From Helicobacter colisuis (GTDB lineage: Bacteria; Campylobacterota; Campylobacteria; Campylobacterales; Helicobacteraceae), in contig NZ_JAMOKX010000007.1 in the NCBI RefSeq assembly GCF_023646285.1, positions 1 through 64,000 of the forward strand: a stretch of 64,000 bases of DNA. Reading direction: 5' to 3'. Below, piece after piece: positions 1-6,843 of the stretch. The notes beneath the pieces are model-generated. The model ran no database searches. It was not told where the DNA came from and saw nothing but the letters and a program-made list of their open reading frames with translations. The position numbers and the translations under genes were made by a program. Position 1 is the first letter of the stretch. Every line of letters begins with the position of its first letter.

Positions 1-108
1 TCTTGAGATTCTTGAGATTCTTGAGATTCTTGAGATTCTTGAGATTCTTGAGATTCTTGAGATTCTTGAGATTCTTGAGATTCTTGAGATTCTTGAGATT
101 CTTGAGAT
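1..108. repeat. Twelve copies of a 9-bp tandem repeat, in-frame Ser-Gln-Glu
   Basis: The unit tcttgagat occurs 12 times without a mismatch from base 1 to 108, followed by a partial copy. Read on the minus strand in the frame of the Glu-rich protein, each unit encodes Ser-Gln-Glu. The array begins at the window edge and may continue outside. Because the unit is a multiple of three, copy-number change alters protein length without shifting the frame. Confidence 0.97.
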
Positions 109-1037
109 TCTAATCCAATATCCACCTGTGGTATTTCATTGTTTTCTAAAGGTTGCGTTTCTAGCTCCCCTTCTACTTCCCAATTTACCTGATTATTCAC
201 TGCGTTATCTGCAATTTCCTTACTCTCATCATCACTTTTTTGTAAATTTTCCAATAAAGCATCAAAATCTGCTTCTTGTGGTAATTCTGCAGTCTCAAAA
301 GTCTCTGTATTTTCTATCTTATCGCTTTTCTCTAGTTCTTCTAAATCTTCATTTTGAGCTCTATCAAGCTCCAAATCCTCAAAGCTTTTTCCTAAGTCAT
401 CTTGTGGTAGCTCTATCCCATCTTGTTCTTGCTGATTCTCTACTATTTCCAGCTCTTGCCCAATATCTTTATTTAAAACTTCTTCCTTTTGATTTAAGTC
501 AATTATTTCTTCAAAATCTTCATTTTTGCTATCTGCATCAGCAAACAATTGCTTAACTTCTTCAATATCTCTTTCATCCAATACATTTGCATTCAGCTCA
601 TCTGATGAATTAGTCTCCAAATCAGCCTCCAAGTCCAAATCTCCCAAATCTAACAATTCTTCATCTTGCTTTACCTCTTTAATTTCTTCTTTTGTGTTTT
701 CTTCTATTTTTGCTTCATCAAGCGTCTCTATTCCACAAACTTCCGACAAAGTCTTCACAAGCTCTGTAGGCAAAAAAGGTTTTTGAATATACGCATCAAA
801 CCCTTCTACTCTTTGTGTTGATTTAGCATAAAGCAAGATCGCTTTAGTCTCCGAATTGGCTTGTTTATATTGCTCAAATTCATCTTGTTGGTAGCACTCA
901 TCATCCAATAAAAGCACATCTACTTGCATAGTCACATCAATCTCTTGTGTCTCAACCATCTCTAAACCAATTTTTGAAATACTAAGCGAGGCGAGCTTAG
1001 TAATCATTGGATTTTTATTTACTAGGTATATTTTCAT
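1..1037 (-). CDS. Glu-rich acidic protein with degenerate receiver-like N-terminus (HP0322-like), 3' end outside window
   Basis: The frame is open from an ATG at 1037 down to base 1, so only the first 345 codons are visible. Residues 1 to about 106 look like a CheY-type receiver fold: a hydrophobic strand ending LLLDDE at 42-47 and a KPF at 86-88 that matches the conserved receiver lysine. The acidic pair normally near residue 10 is missing, so phosphorylation is doubtful. The rest is very rich in Glu and Asp and ends in a Ser-Gln-Glu tandem repeat at the window edge. The neighbour is a nucT-like gene, the same pairing as the H. pylori poly-E-rich gene HP0322 and nucT HP0323, which supports orthology. 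The receiver reading is my own pattern match. Function unknown. Confidence 0.8.
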   Translation of the reverse strand, partial: MKIYLVNKNPMITKLASLSISKIGLEMVETQEIDVTMQVDVLLLDDECYQQDEFEQYKQANSETKAILLYAKSTQRVEGFDAYIQKPFLPTELVKTLSEVCGIETLDEAKIEENTKEEIKEVKQDEELLDLGDLDLEADLETNSSDELNANVLDERDIEEVKQLFADADSKNEDFEEIIDLNQKEEVLNKDIGQELEIVENQQEQDGIELPQDDLGKSFEDLELDRAQNEDLEELEKSDKIENTETFETAELPQEADFDALLENLQKSDDESKEIADNAVNNQVNWEVEGELETQPLENNEIPQVDIGLESQESQESQESQESQESQESQESQESQESQESQESQ

Positions 1038-1139
1038 TTGAAAAAGCGCTCCATTCTTTTTAATTTTTTGCAATGAAAGAATTTGCTAAAATTTCAAAAT
1101 TTTAACAACTTTTATCTTAAGATTCACAAGGAAATTTTA

Positions 1140-1673
1140 ATGTTTAACAAACTTTTCTGTATTTTTTACTTTTACTTTATGCTTTCACTCCCTGCCTTTG
1201 CACAATCGCTTTATTTTATGCCACAGGAGCAAAATCAAGCAATCAAACAACTAATTAGCACAATAAAAAGCGCTCAAAATACTCTTGATATTGCCATTTA
1301 TAGCTTCACAAATCGCGAAATTAGCAAAGCTATCCGAGATACTGCCAAAAAGGGTGTGCAAGTGCGAATTATTTATGATAAAAAGTCCAATCAAAAAAAT
1401 AATCACTCCACCATTGGCTACCTTGCTAAACTTAAAAATATACAAACTTGCTTTTTGGAGGGCAAACGCTCACAAAATGGAAAATATAATGGACTAATGC
1501 ATAGCAAAATGGCTATTATAGATGATAAACATTTAATTCTAGGATCGGCAAATTGGTCTAAGAGTGCCTTTGAAGCTAATTATGAAACATTAGCAATTCT
1601 AAAAAACAAAGAATTTATTCAAAAAGCACAAAAGGAATTTGAAGCAATGTTTAAAGAGTGCGAAAAATATTAA
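1140..1673 (+). CDS. nucT: Phospholipase D-family secreted/membrane nuclease NucT
   Basis: This 177-residue protein has one HKD motif of the phospholipase D superfamily: His121, Lys123 and Asp128, followed by the GSANWS segment. A hydrophobic signal sequence or anchor covers about residues 3-21 (ending AFA). Single-HKD proteins of this size act as dimeric nucleases; H. pylori NucT (HP0323) is a membrane-associated endonuclease linked to DNA uptake. The ATG at 1140 is chosen because AGGA lies about seven bases upstream and the signal sequence then begins at residue 1; an in-frame ATG at 1083 lacks this. It is divergent from the Glu-rich protein gene, an order shared with H. pylori. Confidence 0.88.
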   Translation: MFNKLFCIFYFYFMLSLPAFAQSLYFMPQEQNQAIKQLISTIKSAQNTLDIAIYSFTNREISKAIRDTAKKGVQVRIIYDKKSNQKNNHSTIGYLAKLKNIQTCFLEGKRSQNGKYNGLMHSKMAIIDDKHLILGSANWSKSAFEANYETLAILKNKEFIQKAQKEFEAMFKECEKY

Positions 1674-1713
1674 CTCTCTAAAATCACCCTACTAAGCAAA
1701 TAATATTTTGGCG

Positions 1714-1731
1714 CCCTTTAGCACTAAAGGT
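1714..1731. terminator. Hairpin between convergent nucT and tatD
   Basis: CCTTTAG at 1715-1721 and CTAAAGG at 1724-1730 form a perfect 7-bp stem with a very short loop in the gap between convergent genes. There is no strong T-run on either side, so a role as a bidirectional terminator is tentative. Confidence 0.4.
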
Positions 1732-1741
1732 GGATTAAAAC

Positions 1742-2533
1742 TTAAATCCCAAAAAGTGTTTTAGTGTTTTGATTAATTATCCCCACCAAACTCTCTTTGG
1801 AGAGATTTAAAATCTCACTCATTTTTTCTAATACAAGGGGAATATAAGAAGGTTCATTTCTCTTGCCCCTATGTGGATGAGGCGTAAGATAAGGCGCATC
1901 TGTTTCCAAAAGTAACGATTCTACTGGGATTTTAGGCAAAATTTCCACTAACTTTCTAGCATTTTTAAAAGTCAAAACCCCTCCAATTCCATAATAAAAG
2001 CCTTTTTGAGCAAGGCTAAGGAGCTGAAAATCTGCATTAAAGCAATGCAAAACTCCGCCTACTAATTCATTACAATAGGTTCGCAAAATCTCTAAACTAT
2101 CTGCTGAAGCATCTCTAATATGAACAATTAAAGGCTTTTTATAAGCAATAGCCAATTGAATTTGTGCAATAAAAACCTTCTTTTGAATTTGTTTTAACTC
2201 CTCAATACTCCCTAGCCTTGATTGCGCTAGTGCTTCTTCTAAGCAATAATAATCAAGCCCACACTCACCCACTGCAATACATTTCTCATCTTCCAAAAAC
2301 TGCTTCAAAAAATTCTCATCATACAAATAGGCATAATTTGGATGCAACCCACTTGCAAAATAAACTTCTTCATATTTATGGGCTAACTCACACGCTCTAC
2401 TCAAATCCTCTGGATGCGCTGCTGGAATAATAAAGCGAGTGATTCCAGCATTTCTAGCACGATCTAAAATAGCTTCAAAATCCTCTTTGAATCTTTTATC
2501 ATCCAAATGACAATGTGTATCGCAAAGTTGCAT
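1742..2533 (-). CDS. tatD: TatD-family metal-dependent DNase/hydrolase
   Basis: The 263-residue product is full length for TatD, a TIM-barrel metal-dependent hydrolase with 3'-5' exonuclease activity in characterised members. The amino-terminal DTHCHLDD (His7, His9) supplies the first metal ligands. GECGLDYY near residue 93, a VHIRDA segment near residue 137, LHCF near residue 163 and the closing ETDAPYLTP complete the family signature. It is cytoplasmic with no signal peptide. It is divergent from ribE across a 70-bp gap; the order tatD-ribE-flhX matches H. pylori HP1573-HP1575. Confidence 0.93.
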   Translation of the reverse strand: MQLCDTHCHLDDKRFKEDFEAILDRARNAGITRFIIPAAHPEDLSRACELAHKYEEVYFASGLHPNYAYLYDENFLKQFLEDEKCIAVGECGLDYYCLEEALAQSRLGSIEELKQIQKKVFIAQIQLAIAYKKPLIVHIRDASADSLEILRTYCNELVGGVLHCFNADFQLLSLAQKGFYYGIGGVLTFKNARKLVEILPKIPVESLLLETDAPYLTPHPHRGKRNEPSYIPLVLEKMSEILNLSKESLVGIINQNTKTLFGI

Positions 2534-2603
2534 AAAATATTCCTTATTTTTTGTTACAATTCTGAAAATTTTAATAGAACTTGGCTTAAATTAAGGAATA
2601 TAA

Positions 2604-3218
2604 ATGTTTACAGGCTTAGTTAGAGAGTTTGGGGAAGTGCTTGGATTCCAACAAAATATTCTCACACTCAAAGCAAAACACCGCCCAAAAATCGGAGATA
2701 GCATAGCAGTTAATGGCACTTGTTTAACGGCTATAGAAATTTTTAACAATGGCTTTAGTGTAGAATTAAGTGAAGAGACACAATCACATATTGCTTTAGA
2801 ATCCTATCAAGGCTTAGTGCATATTGAACCTGCTTTAAGATTACAAGATAGACTTGATGGGCATTTGGTGCAAGGGCATATAGATGGGATAGGAAAAATT
2901 ATTAAAATCATTCCACATGCCATTGGTATTGATTTTTTTATCACCACCAATCGCGATATTTTAGCGCTTTGTATTCCTAAAGGTAGTATTGCAATTAATG
3001 GAATTAGTCTTACTATTAATGAAGTTTTAGATGATTCACTACGCCTTACGCTCATTCCACATACAATCCAAAACACCCTCTTTGGGCAATATAGTGTCGG
3101 AACAAAAGTGAATATTGAAACAGATATGTTTGCAAGAATGGTGCAGCATTTCTTATCCAACAAAAAAGATTCTAATCTTACTTGGGAAAAAGTTGATAGA
3201 ATCCTAGGGAGCTATTAA
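2604..3218 (+). CDS. ribE: Riboflavin synthase alpha subunit
   Basis: This 204-residue enzyme converts two 6,7-dimethyl-8-ribityllumazines into riboflavin plus a pyrimidine product, the last step of riboflavin synthesis. It starts with the invariant MFTGL. Two lumazine-binding repeats are visible: the first has GDSIAVNGTCLT at 31-42, the second has GHLVQGHIDG at 86-95 and GSIAINGISLT at 127-137. The second copy lacks the Cys of the first, as is usual. An AAGGA ribosome binding site precedes the ATG. It is followed after one base by flhX and is probably cotranscribed with it. Confidence 0.96.
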   Translation: MFTGLVREFGEVLGFQQNILTLKAKHRPKIGDSIAVNGTCLTAIEIFNNGFSVELSEETQSHIALESYQGLVHIEPALRLQDRLDGHLVQGHIDGIGKIIKIIPHAIGIDFFITTNRDILALCIPKGSIAINGISLTINEVLDDSLRLTLIPHTIQNTLFGQYSVGTKVNIETDMFARMVQHFLSNKKDSNLTWEKVDRILGSY

Positions 3219-3219
3219 A

Positions 3220-3501
3220 ATGCCTTTACCACTTTCTCAAAAAGCCGTTGCTCTAGCTTATGAACAAAACAAACACCGTGCTCCAAAAGTCTTAGCTAAA
3301 GGTGAAGGACTAATCGCTCAAAAAATTATTGAAAAGGCTAAAGAATACGATATTCCACTTTTTCAAAGCAAGGCTTTAGTAGATTCGCTTATTCATTTAG
3401 AAATTGATGAGGAAATTCCACCTGAACTTTACAAAGCTGTCGTGGAAGTATTTATTTGGCTTTACAAAACTGAACAAAAAACCCAAATGAGTCATTCATA
3501 A
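3220..3501 (+). CDS. flhX: FlhX, stand-alone homologue of the FlhB cytoplasmic C-domain
   Basis: The 93-residue protein corresponds to the C-terminal cytoplasmic domain of FlhB, the flagellar export switch component. It carries the substrate-side motif KAVALAYEQNKHRAPKVLAKG and the terminal IPPELYKAVVEVFIWLYK pattern typical of FlhB. It has no membrane segments and lacks the self-cleaving NPTH sequence, so it resembles the free fragment left after FlhB cleavage. H. pylori encodes the same solitary domain (HP1575), shown to be able to replace the cleaved FlhB C-terminus. It sits directly after ribE. Confidence 0.88.
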   Translation: MPLPLSQKAVALAYEQNKHRAPKVLAKGEGLIAQKIIEKAKEYDIPLFQSKALVDSLIHLEIDEEIPPELYKAVVEVFIWLYKTEQKTQMSHS

Positions 3502-3537
3502 ACCTACTAAAGCCATTAAAAAAATTAATAATTCTTC

Positions 3538-4317
3538 TTAAAACTCCACCAACTCCCTATCGCGTGCTGTGTAAATCGCACATTTTGTATAGCCCACTTC
3601 TCTTGCTAAAGTTTCCAGAGCTTCTCTTGCAAACCCAACTTGCTCTATGGCATGCGCATCACTGCTAAAGACAATAGGAATATCAAGCCCATAACACATC
3701 TCCAAAATTTCCCTAGAAGGGTATTGCTCCTTGACTTCTTTACGCAGTCCTGCAGCATTAATTTCCACTGCCATATTGGCTTTTTTAATAGCCTTAAGGG
3801 TTGATTCTATAGTTTTGCGCAAGTCTTTTGTAGGGCGATAATTAAAAATCTTTAATAAATCCATATGTGCAACAATATCAAATTTACCACTCATAGCCAT
3901 CTGCTTAGTAGTCTCAAAATATTGCTCCCAACAAGCATTAATATCGCGCTTTGCATATTCGCGAATAAACTCAGGATTATCAAATCCCCAATTCCCTAAA
4001 AAATGCACCGCTCCAATACGATAATCTAAAGGCAAACTCAAGATTCTCTCATCTAAAAGATGAGGCAAAAAGTCAATCTCCAAAGCCATTTTAATAGAAA
4101 TTTGCGGAGCATATTTTGCTCTTAATTCTTCTATTTGTTGCAGATAAAAAGGTAATTCTGCAAAATCCATACGATATTGCTTATCAAACTCCATAGGATT
4201 ATGACAAGAAAAACCAAAAATATCTATTTTTTCTTTTATGGCTTTTTGAATATACTCTTCCATAGTGCCACTAGCATGCTTACAAAGACTAGTATGATTA
4301 TGCAAATCCACTCGCAT
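3538..4317 (-). CDS. PHP-domain phosphatase, histidinol-phosphatase type
   Basis: This 259-residue protein belongs to the PHP family of metal-dependent phosphoesterases. The amino-terminal DLHNHTSLCKHASG gives ligands His6 and His8. A central HFLG, the VAHMDLLKIF segment and the carboxy-terminal FSSDAH complete the metal site. The length and the order of these motifs fit the HisK-type histidinol-phosphatase, which removes phosphate from histidinol phosphate in histidine synthesis. No other his gene is nearby, so the substrate rests on family resemblance only. The ATG directly abuts the stop of the hot-dog gene upstream, so the two are probably one transcript. Confidence 0.75.
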   Translation of the reverse strand: MRVDLHNHTSLCKHASGTMEEYIQKAIKEKIDIFGFSCHNPMEFDKQYRMDFAELPFYLQQIEELRAKYAPQISIKMALEIDFLPHLLDERILSLPLDYRIGAVHFLGNWGFDNPEFIREYAKRDINACWEQYFETTKQMAMSGKFDIVAHMDLLKIFNYRPTKDLRKTIESTLKAIKKANMAVEINAAGLRKEVKEQYPSREILEMCYGLDIPIVFSSDAHAIEQVGFAREALETLAREVGYTKCAIYTARDRELVEF

Positions 4318-4794
4318 TTATTCCATCCTTTTTTCCATTTCTTTGGTAATATGAAGACTTAAAATATGCTTATCAAACACCGCAACAAAAAACATTGCAT
4401 CAAAAATTTTAATATCAAGCACAAATCCTTCAACTTTCACTTCTCGCTTTTTAGTGTCTTCTTGCAAACATTGTGCTTTAAAGAGCACTTCATTTCCAAG
4501 CTCAATGGGAGCTAAAAACTTCATCTCCACTCCAATAATGATAGCATTGGGATTATTCACTGCCAATAAGGCGCTATAAGCAGCGCTAGAATAAAGATTG
4601 CCTGTATGCACCAGCCCACTTTTATCTAAAATCATTTTGCTAGTTGTCTCTAACATAACACTTGCTTGTCTATTTTTTAGCTCTTTAATTGCACCATTGT
4701 TTGAATCAATATTCTGGCAAACTTTTTGAACAACCGATTCTTGATTGGCTTTATTCAAAAAGTCTTCATCCTCATTTATAAATTCATCTTCCAC
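4318..4794 (-). CDS. Hot-dog-fold protein of the Cj0977 family
   Basis: The 158-residue product has an acidic first 40 residues and then a hot-dog thioesterase/FapR-like fold: the helix with GLVHTGNLYSSAAYSALLAVN, the MKFLAPIELGNEV strand and paired strands to the end. It resembles C. jejuni Cj0977 and its Helicobacter counterparts, a dimeric acyl-CoA-binding hot-dog protein needed for virulence in C. jejuni. It lacks the DNA-binding region of FapR. The substrate is unknown. It lies immediately upstream of the PHP phosphatase. Family assignment is from recalled sequence pattern and is fairly secure; function is not. Confidence 0.72.
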   Translation of the reverse strand: MEDEFINEDEDFLNKANQESVVQKVCQNIDSNNGAIKELKNRQASVMLETTSKMILDKSGLVHTGNLYSSAAYSALLAVNNPNAIIIGVEMKFLAPIELGNEVLFKAQCLQEDTKKREVKVEGFVLDIKIFDAMFFVAVFDKHILSLHITKEMEKRME

Positions 4795-4862
4795 TTATAA
4801 CACCTTATCCAAAACTTAAACCAAAATTATAACACAACAAAAAACATAAAAAATAAAAATGG

Positions 4863-4868
4863 TATAAT
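4863..4868 (+). promoter_or_regulatory. Sigma-70 -10 element for pglA
   Basis: TATAAT lies 36 bases before the TTG start of pglA in an AT-rich gap between divergent genes. No convincing -35 box was seen, which is usual in Helicobacter. Confidence 0.55.
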
Positions 4869-4903
4869 TTCAGCCATATTTCATTATTTCAATAAGGAAT
4901 TCC

Positions 4904-6055
4904 TTGAAAATTCTCTTCCTCTCGCACACCGATTCAAATCTCTATCGCTTTAGGCTTCCTGTAATGATTGCCTTGGTGAAAGCAGGGCATGAAGTCTTAG
5001 CCCTTACTCCCAAAGGAAAATATTTCTCACAATTTGCCAAACACCAAATTACAGCTATTGATTATTCTATAGAGCGCAGCAGTCTTAATCCCTTTAAAGC
5101 TCTAAAGACTATTCAAAATATTGCAGAAATTCTCAAAAAAGAAAAACCAGATATTCTCCACACTTTTATGCTAAAGCCAAATATTTATGGATCTTTTGCT
5201 GCAAAAATTGCCAAGATTCCTTATGTGATTAATTCACTCACGGGATTAGGGAGTTTTTATATCCAAAAAACCCCAAAAACTTTTTTGCTTAAAATCTTAA
5301 TTGAAAGGCTAAATTTCTTTGCTTTTAAAATTGCTAAAAAGGTGCTTTTTCAAAATCAAGATGATTTGGAACTTTATGTCAAAAAAGGCTTAGTGCCACG
5401 CAAAAAAACCATTCTCATAAAAGGCTCTGGAATTGACACAGAATTTTTCTCTCCACTACCCAAAAATCAAGTGTTGCTCCAAAGCCTAAAAATCCCTCAA
5501 GATTCACTTGTAGTCTTGATGATAGCAAGGGCAATTTTACACAAAGGCATAAAAGAATATTATGCAGCAGCAAACTTAGCAAAAGAAGCAAACTTAAAGT
5601 TACACTTTTTATATGTGGGCGGGATTGACACAGGAAATATCTCGCCTATAGATCAAGAATTTTTAGAAAATCAAAAACAAGTGCATTATTTGGGTGAAAG
5701 ACAAGATATTAAAGAGCTTATTGGAATTTGCGATATTTTCGTGCTTCCAAGCTATAGAGAAGGGATTCCGCGCACACTTTTAGAAGCAGGCAGTATGGCA
5801 AAGCCTATCATCACCACTAATGCCGTTGGTTGCAAGGAAGTTGTTAGTAATGGATACAATGGATTTTTAGTTCCTATTGGAGATAGTCAAATTCTCTTTG
5901 AAAAACTTATCCAACTCTCACAAAATGAATCTTTAAGAAAAGAATTTGGAAAAAATAGCCGCAAAAAAATTTGCGAGGAATTTGGCGTGGAATCTATTGT
6001 AAAATCCTATCTTCAGCTGTATAAAGAGGTAAAAAATGTATCCACACTTCATTAA
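4904..6055 (+). CDS. pglA: GT4 glycosyltransferase, PglA-like N-glycan GalNAc transferase
   Basis: This 383-residue protein is a GT-B fold, family 4 glycosyltransferase. The opening [17 protein letters not shown], the [12 protein letters not shown] segment near residue 115, [16 protein letters not shown] near residue 206 and the donor-binding [16 protein letters not shown] all parallel C. jejuni PglA. That enzyme adds the first GalNAc to undecaprenyl-diphospho-bacillosamine. The start is a TTG with AAGGA seven bases upstream. It overlaps pglC by 20 bp, which supplies the preceding step, so the pair is functionally coherent. The remaining pgl genes (pglB, D, E, F, H, I, J, K) are not in this window. 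The exact sugar specificity is inferred. Confidence 0.8.
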   Translation: MKILFLSHTDSNLYRFRLPVMIALVKAGHEVLALTPKGKYFSQFAKHQITAIDYSIERSSLNPFKALKTIQNIAEILKKEKPDILHTFMLKPNIYGSFAAKIAKIPYVINSLTGLGSFYIQKTPKTFLLKILIERLNFFAFKIAKKVLFQNQDDLELYVKKGLVPRKKTILIKGSGIDTEFFSPLPKNQVLLQSLKIPQDSLVVLMIARAILHKGIKEYYAAANLAKEANLKLHFLYVGGIDTGNISPIDQEFLENQKQVHYLGERQDIKELIGICDIFVLPSYREGIPRTLLEAGSMAKPIITTNAVGCKEVVSNGYNGFLVPIGDSQILFEKLIQLSQNESLRKEFGKNSRKKICEEFGVESIVKSYLQLYKEVKNVSTLH

Positions 6056-6641
6056 GCCAATCTTGGATTTTTTATTAGCTTTATTTTTGATTCTTCTTTT
6101 TTCTCCGATAATTTTAATAGTTGCCCTATTAATTAGATTAAAACTTGGTTCGCCTATTTTTTTCATACAAGAGCGACCAGGGCTAAATGGAAAAATCTTT
6201 AAAATCTATAAGTTTCGCACAATGAGCAATCAAAGAGATTCCAAGGGACAATTGCTTAGTGATGAATTAAGATTAAAAGGATTTGGTAAATTTATTCGCA
6301 AAAGCAGCCTTGATGAACTCCCACAACTTTTTAATGTTTTAAAGGGAGAAATGAGTTTTGTAGGACCACGCCCACTCCTTGTTGAATACTTAAAGCTTTA
6401 TAACAAAGAACAAGCTAGACGCCACGAAGTCAAACCCGGTATCACAGGTTGGGCTCAAGTCAATGGTCGCAATGCTATCTCCTGGGAAGAAAAATTTAGA
6501 CTTGATGTGTATTATGTTAAAAACATTAGCTTTGGATTGGATTTAAAGATTCTTTATCTTACCTTTTTTAAGGTATTAAAACGAAAAGATATTAATTCAA
6601 GCACCAATATAACAATGGAAAAATTCAAGGGGAATGAGTAA
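6036..6641 (+). CDS. pglC: Undecaprenyl-phosphate bacillosamine-1-phosphate transferase
   Basis: The 201-residue protein is a small, single-domain bacterial sugar transferase (monotopic phosphoglycosyl transferase). One re-entrant hydrophobic helix covers about residues 9-33. [20 protein letters not shown] follows, then the catalytic Asp93-Glu94 dyad in SLDELPQL, then [12 protein letters not shown] and [17 protein letters not shown]. It is very close in length and motifs to C. jejuni PglC, which transfers phospho-N,N'-diacetylbacillosamine to undecaprenyl phosphate to begin N-glycan assembly at the inner membrane. It overlaps the end of pglA, so the two are translationally coupled. The stop codon lies one base from the tRNA-Glu gene on the other strand. 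Confidence 0.88.
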   Translation: MYPHFIKPILDFLLALFLILLFSPIILIVALLIRLKLGSPIFFIQERPGLNGKIFKIYKFRTMSNQRDSKGQLLSDELRLKGFGKFIRKSSLDELPQLFNVLKGEMSFVGPRPLLVEYLKLYNKEQARRHEVKPGITGWAQVNGRNAISWEEKFRLDVYYVKNISFGLDLKILYLTFFKVLKRKDINSSTNITMEKFKGNE

Positions 6642-6642
6642 T

Positions 6643-6717
6643 TGGCGACCCTTGGAAGATTTGAACTTCCGTTACTGCCGTGAAAGGGCATTATCCTTGG
6701 CCACTAGATGAAAGGGT
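6643..6717 (-). tRNA. tRNA-Glu (anticodon TTC)
   Basis: On the minus strand a 75-nt cloverleaf begins GACCCTT and ends AAGGGTC plus G and an encoded CCA. The two 7-base acceptor arms pair fully. The anticodon loop is CTTTCAC, giving anticodon TTC. The T-arm GGAAG/CTTCC with loop TTCAAAT is also complete. It faces pglC tail to tail with a one-base gap. Confidence 0.95.
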
Positions 6718-6793
6718 CGGCGGAATTTTAACATATTTTAGTTATAGAAAAATAAATCTAGACTCTAAAAGCTATCATTTAGGGATAAAAAAG

Positions 6794-6799
6794 TATAAT
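6794..6799 (+). promoter_or_regulatory. Sigma-70 -10 element upstream of the beta-propeller gene
   Basis: TATAAT is 45 bases before the ATG at 6844, between the tRNA-Glu promoter side and the gene. A strong AAAGGAGG ribosome binding site lies at about 6832-6839. Confidence 0.5.
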
Positions 6800-6843
6800 A
6801 ATTCAAATTTCCAAAGATTATTTGGATTCTTAAAGGAGGCTTT

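Noticed and set aside
1..108. The 9-bp array as a CRISPR or integrative repeat
   Set aside because: There are no spacers, the unit is 9 bp, and it reads in frame inside a coding sequence.
128..786. Plus-strand open frames of 142 and 86 codons
   Set aside because: They are the reverse of the Glu-rich gene; the Ser/Leu/Phe-rich translations are typical shadows of Glu-rich coding sequence on the other strand.
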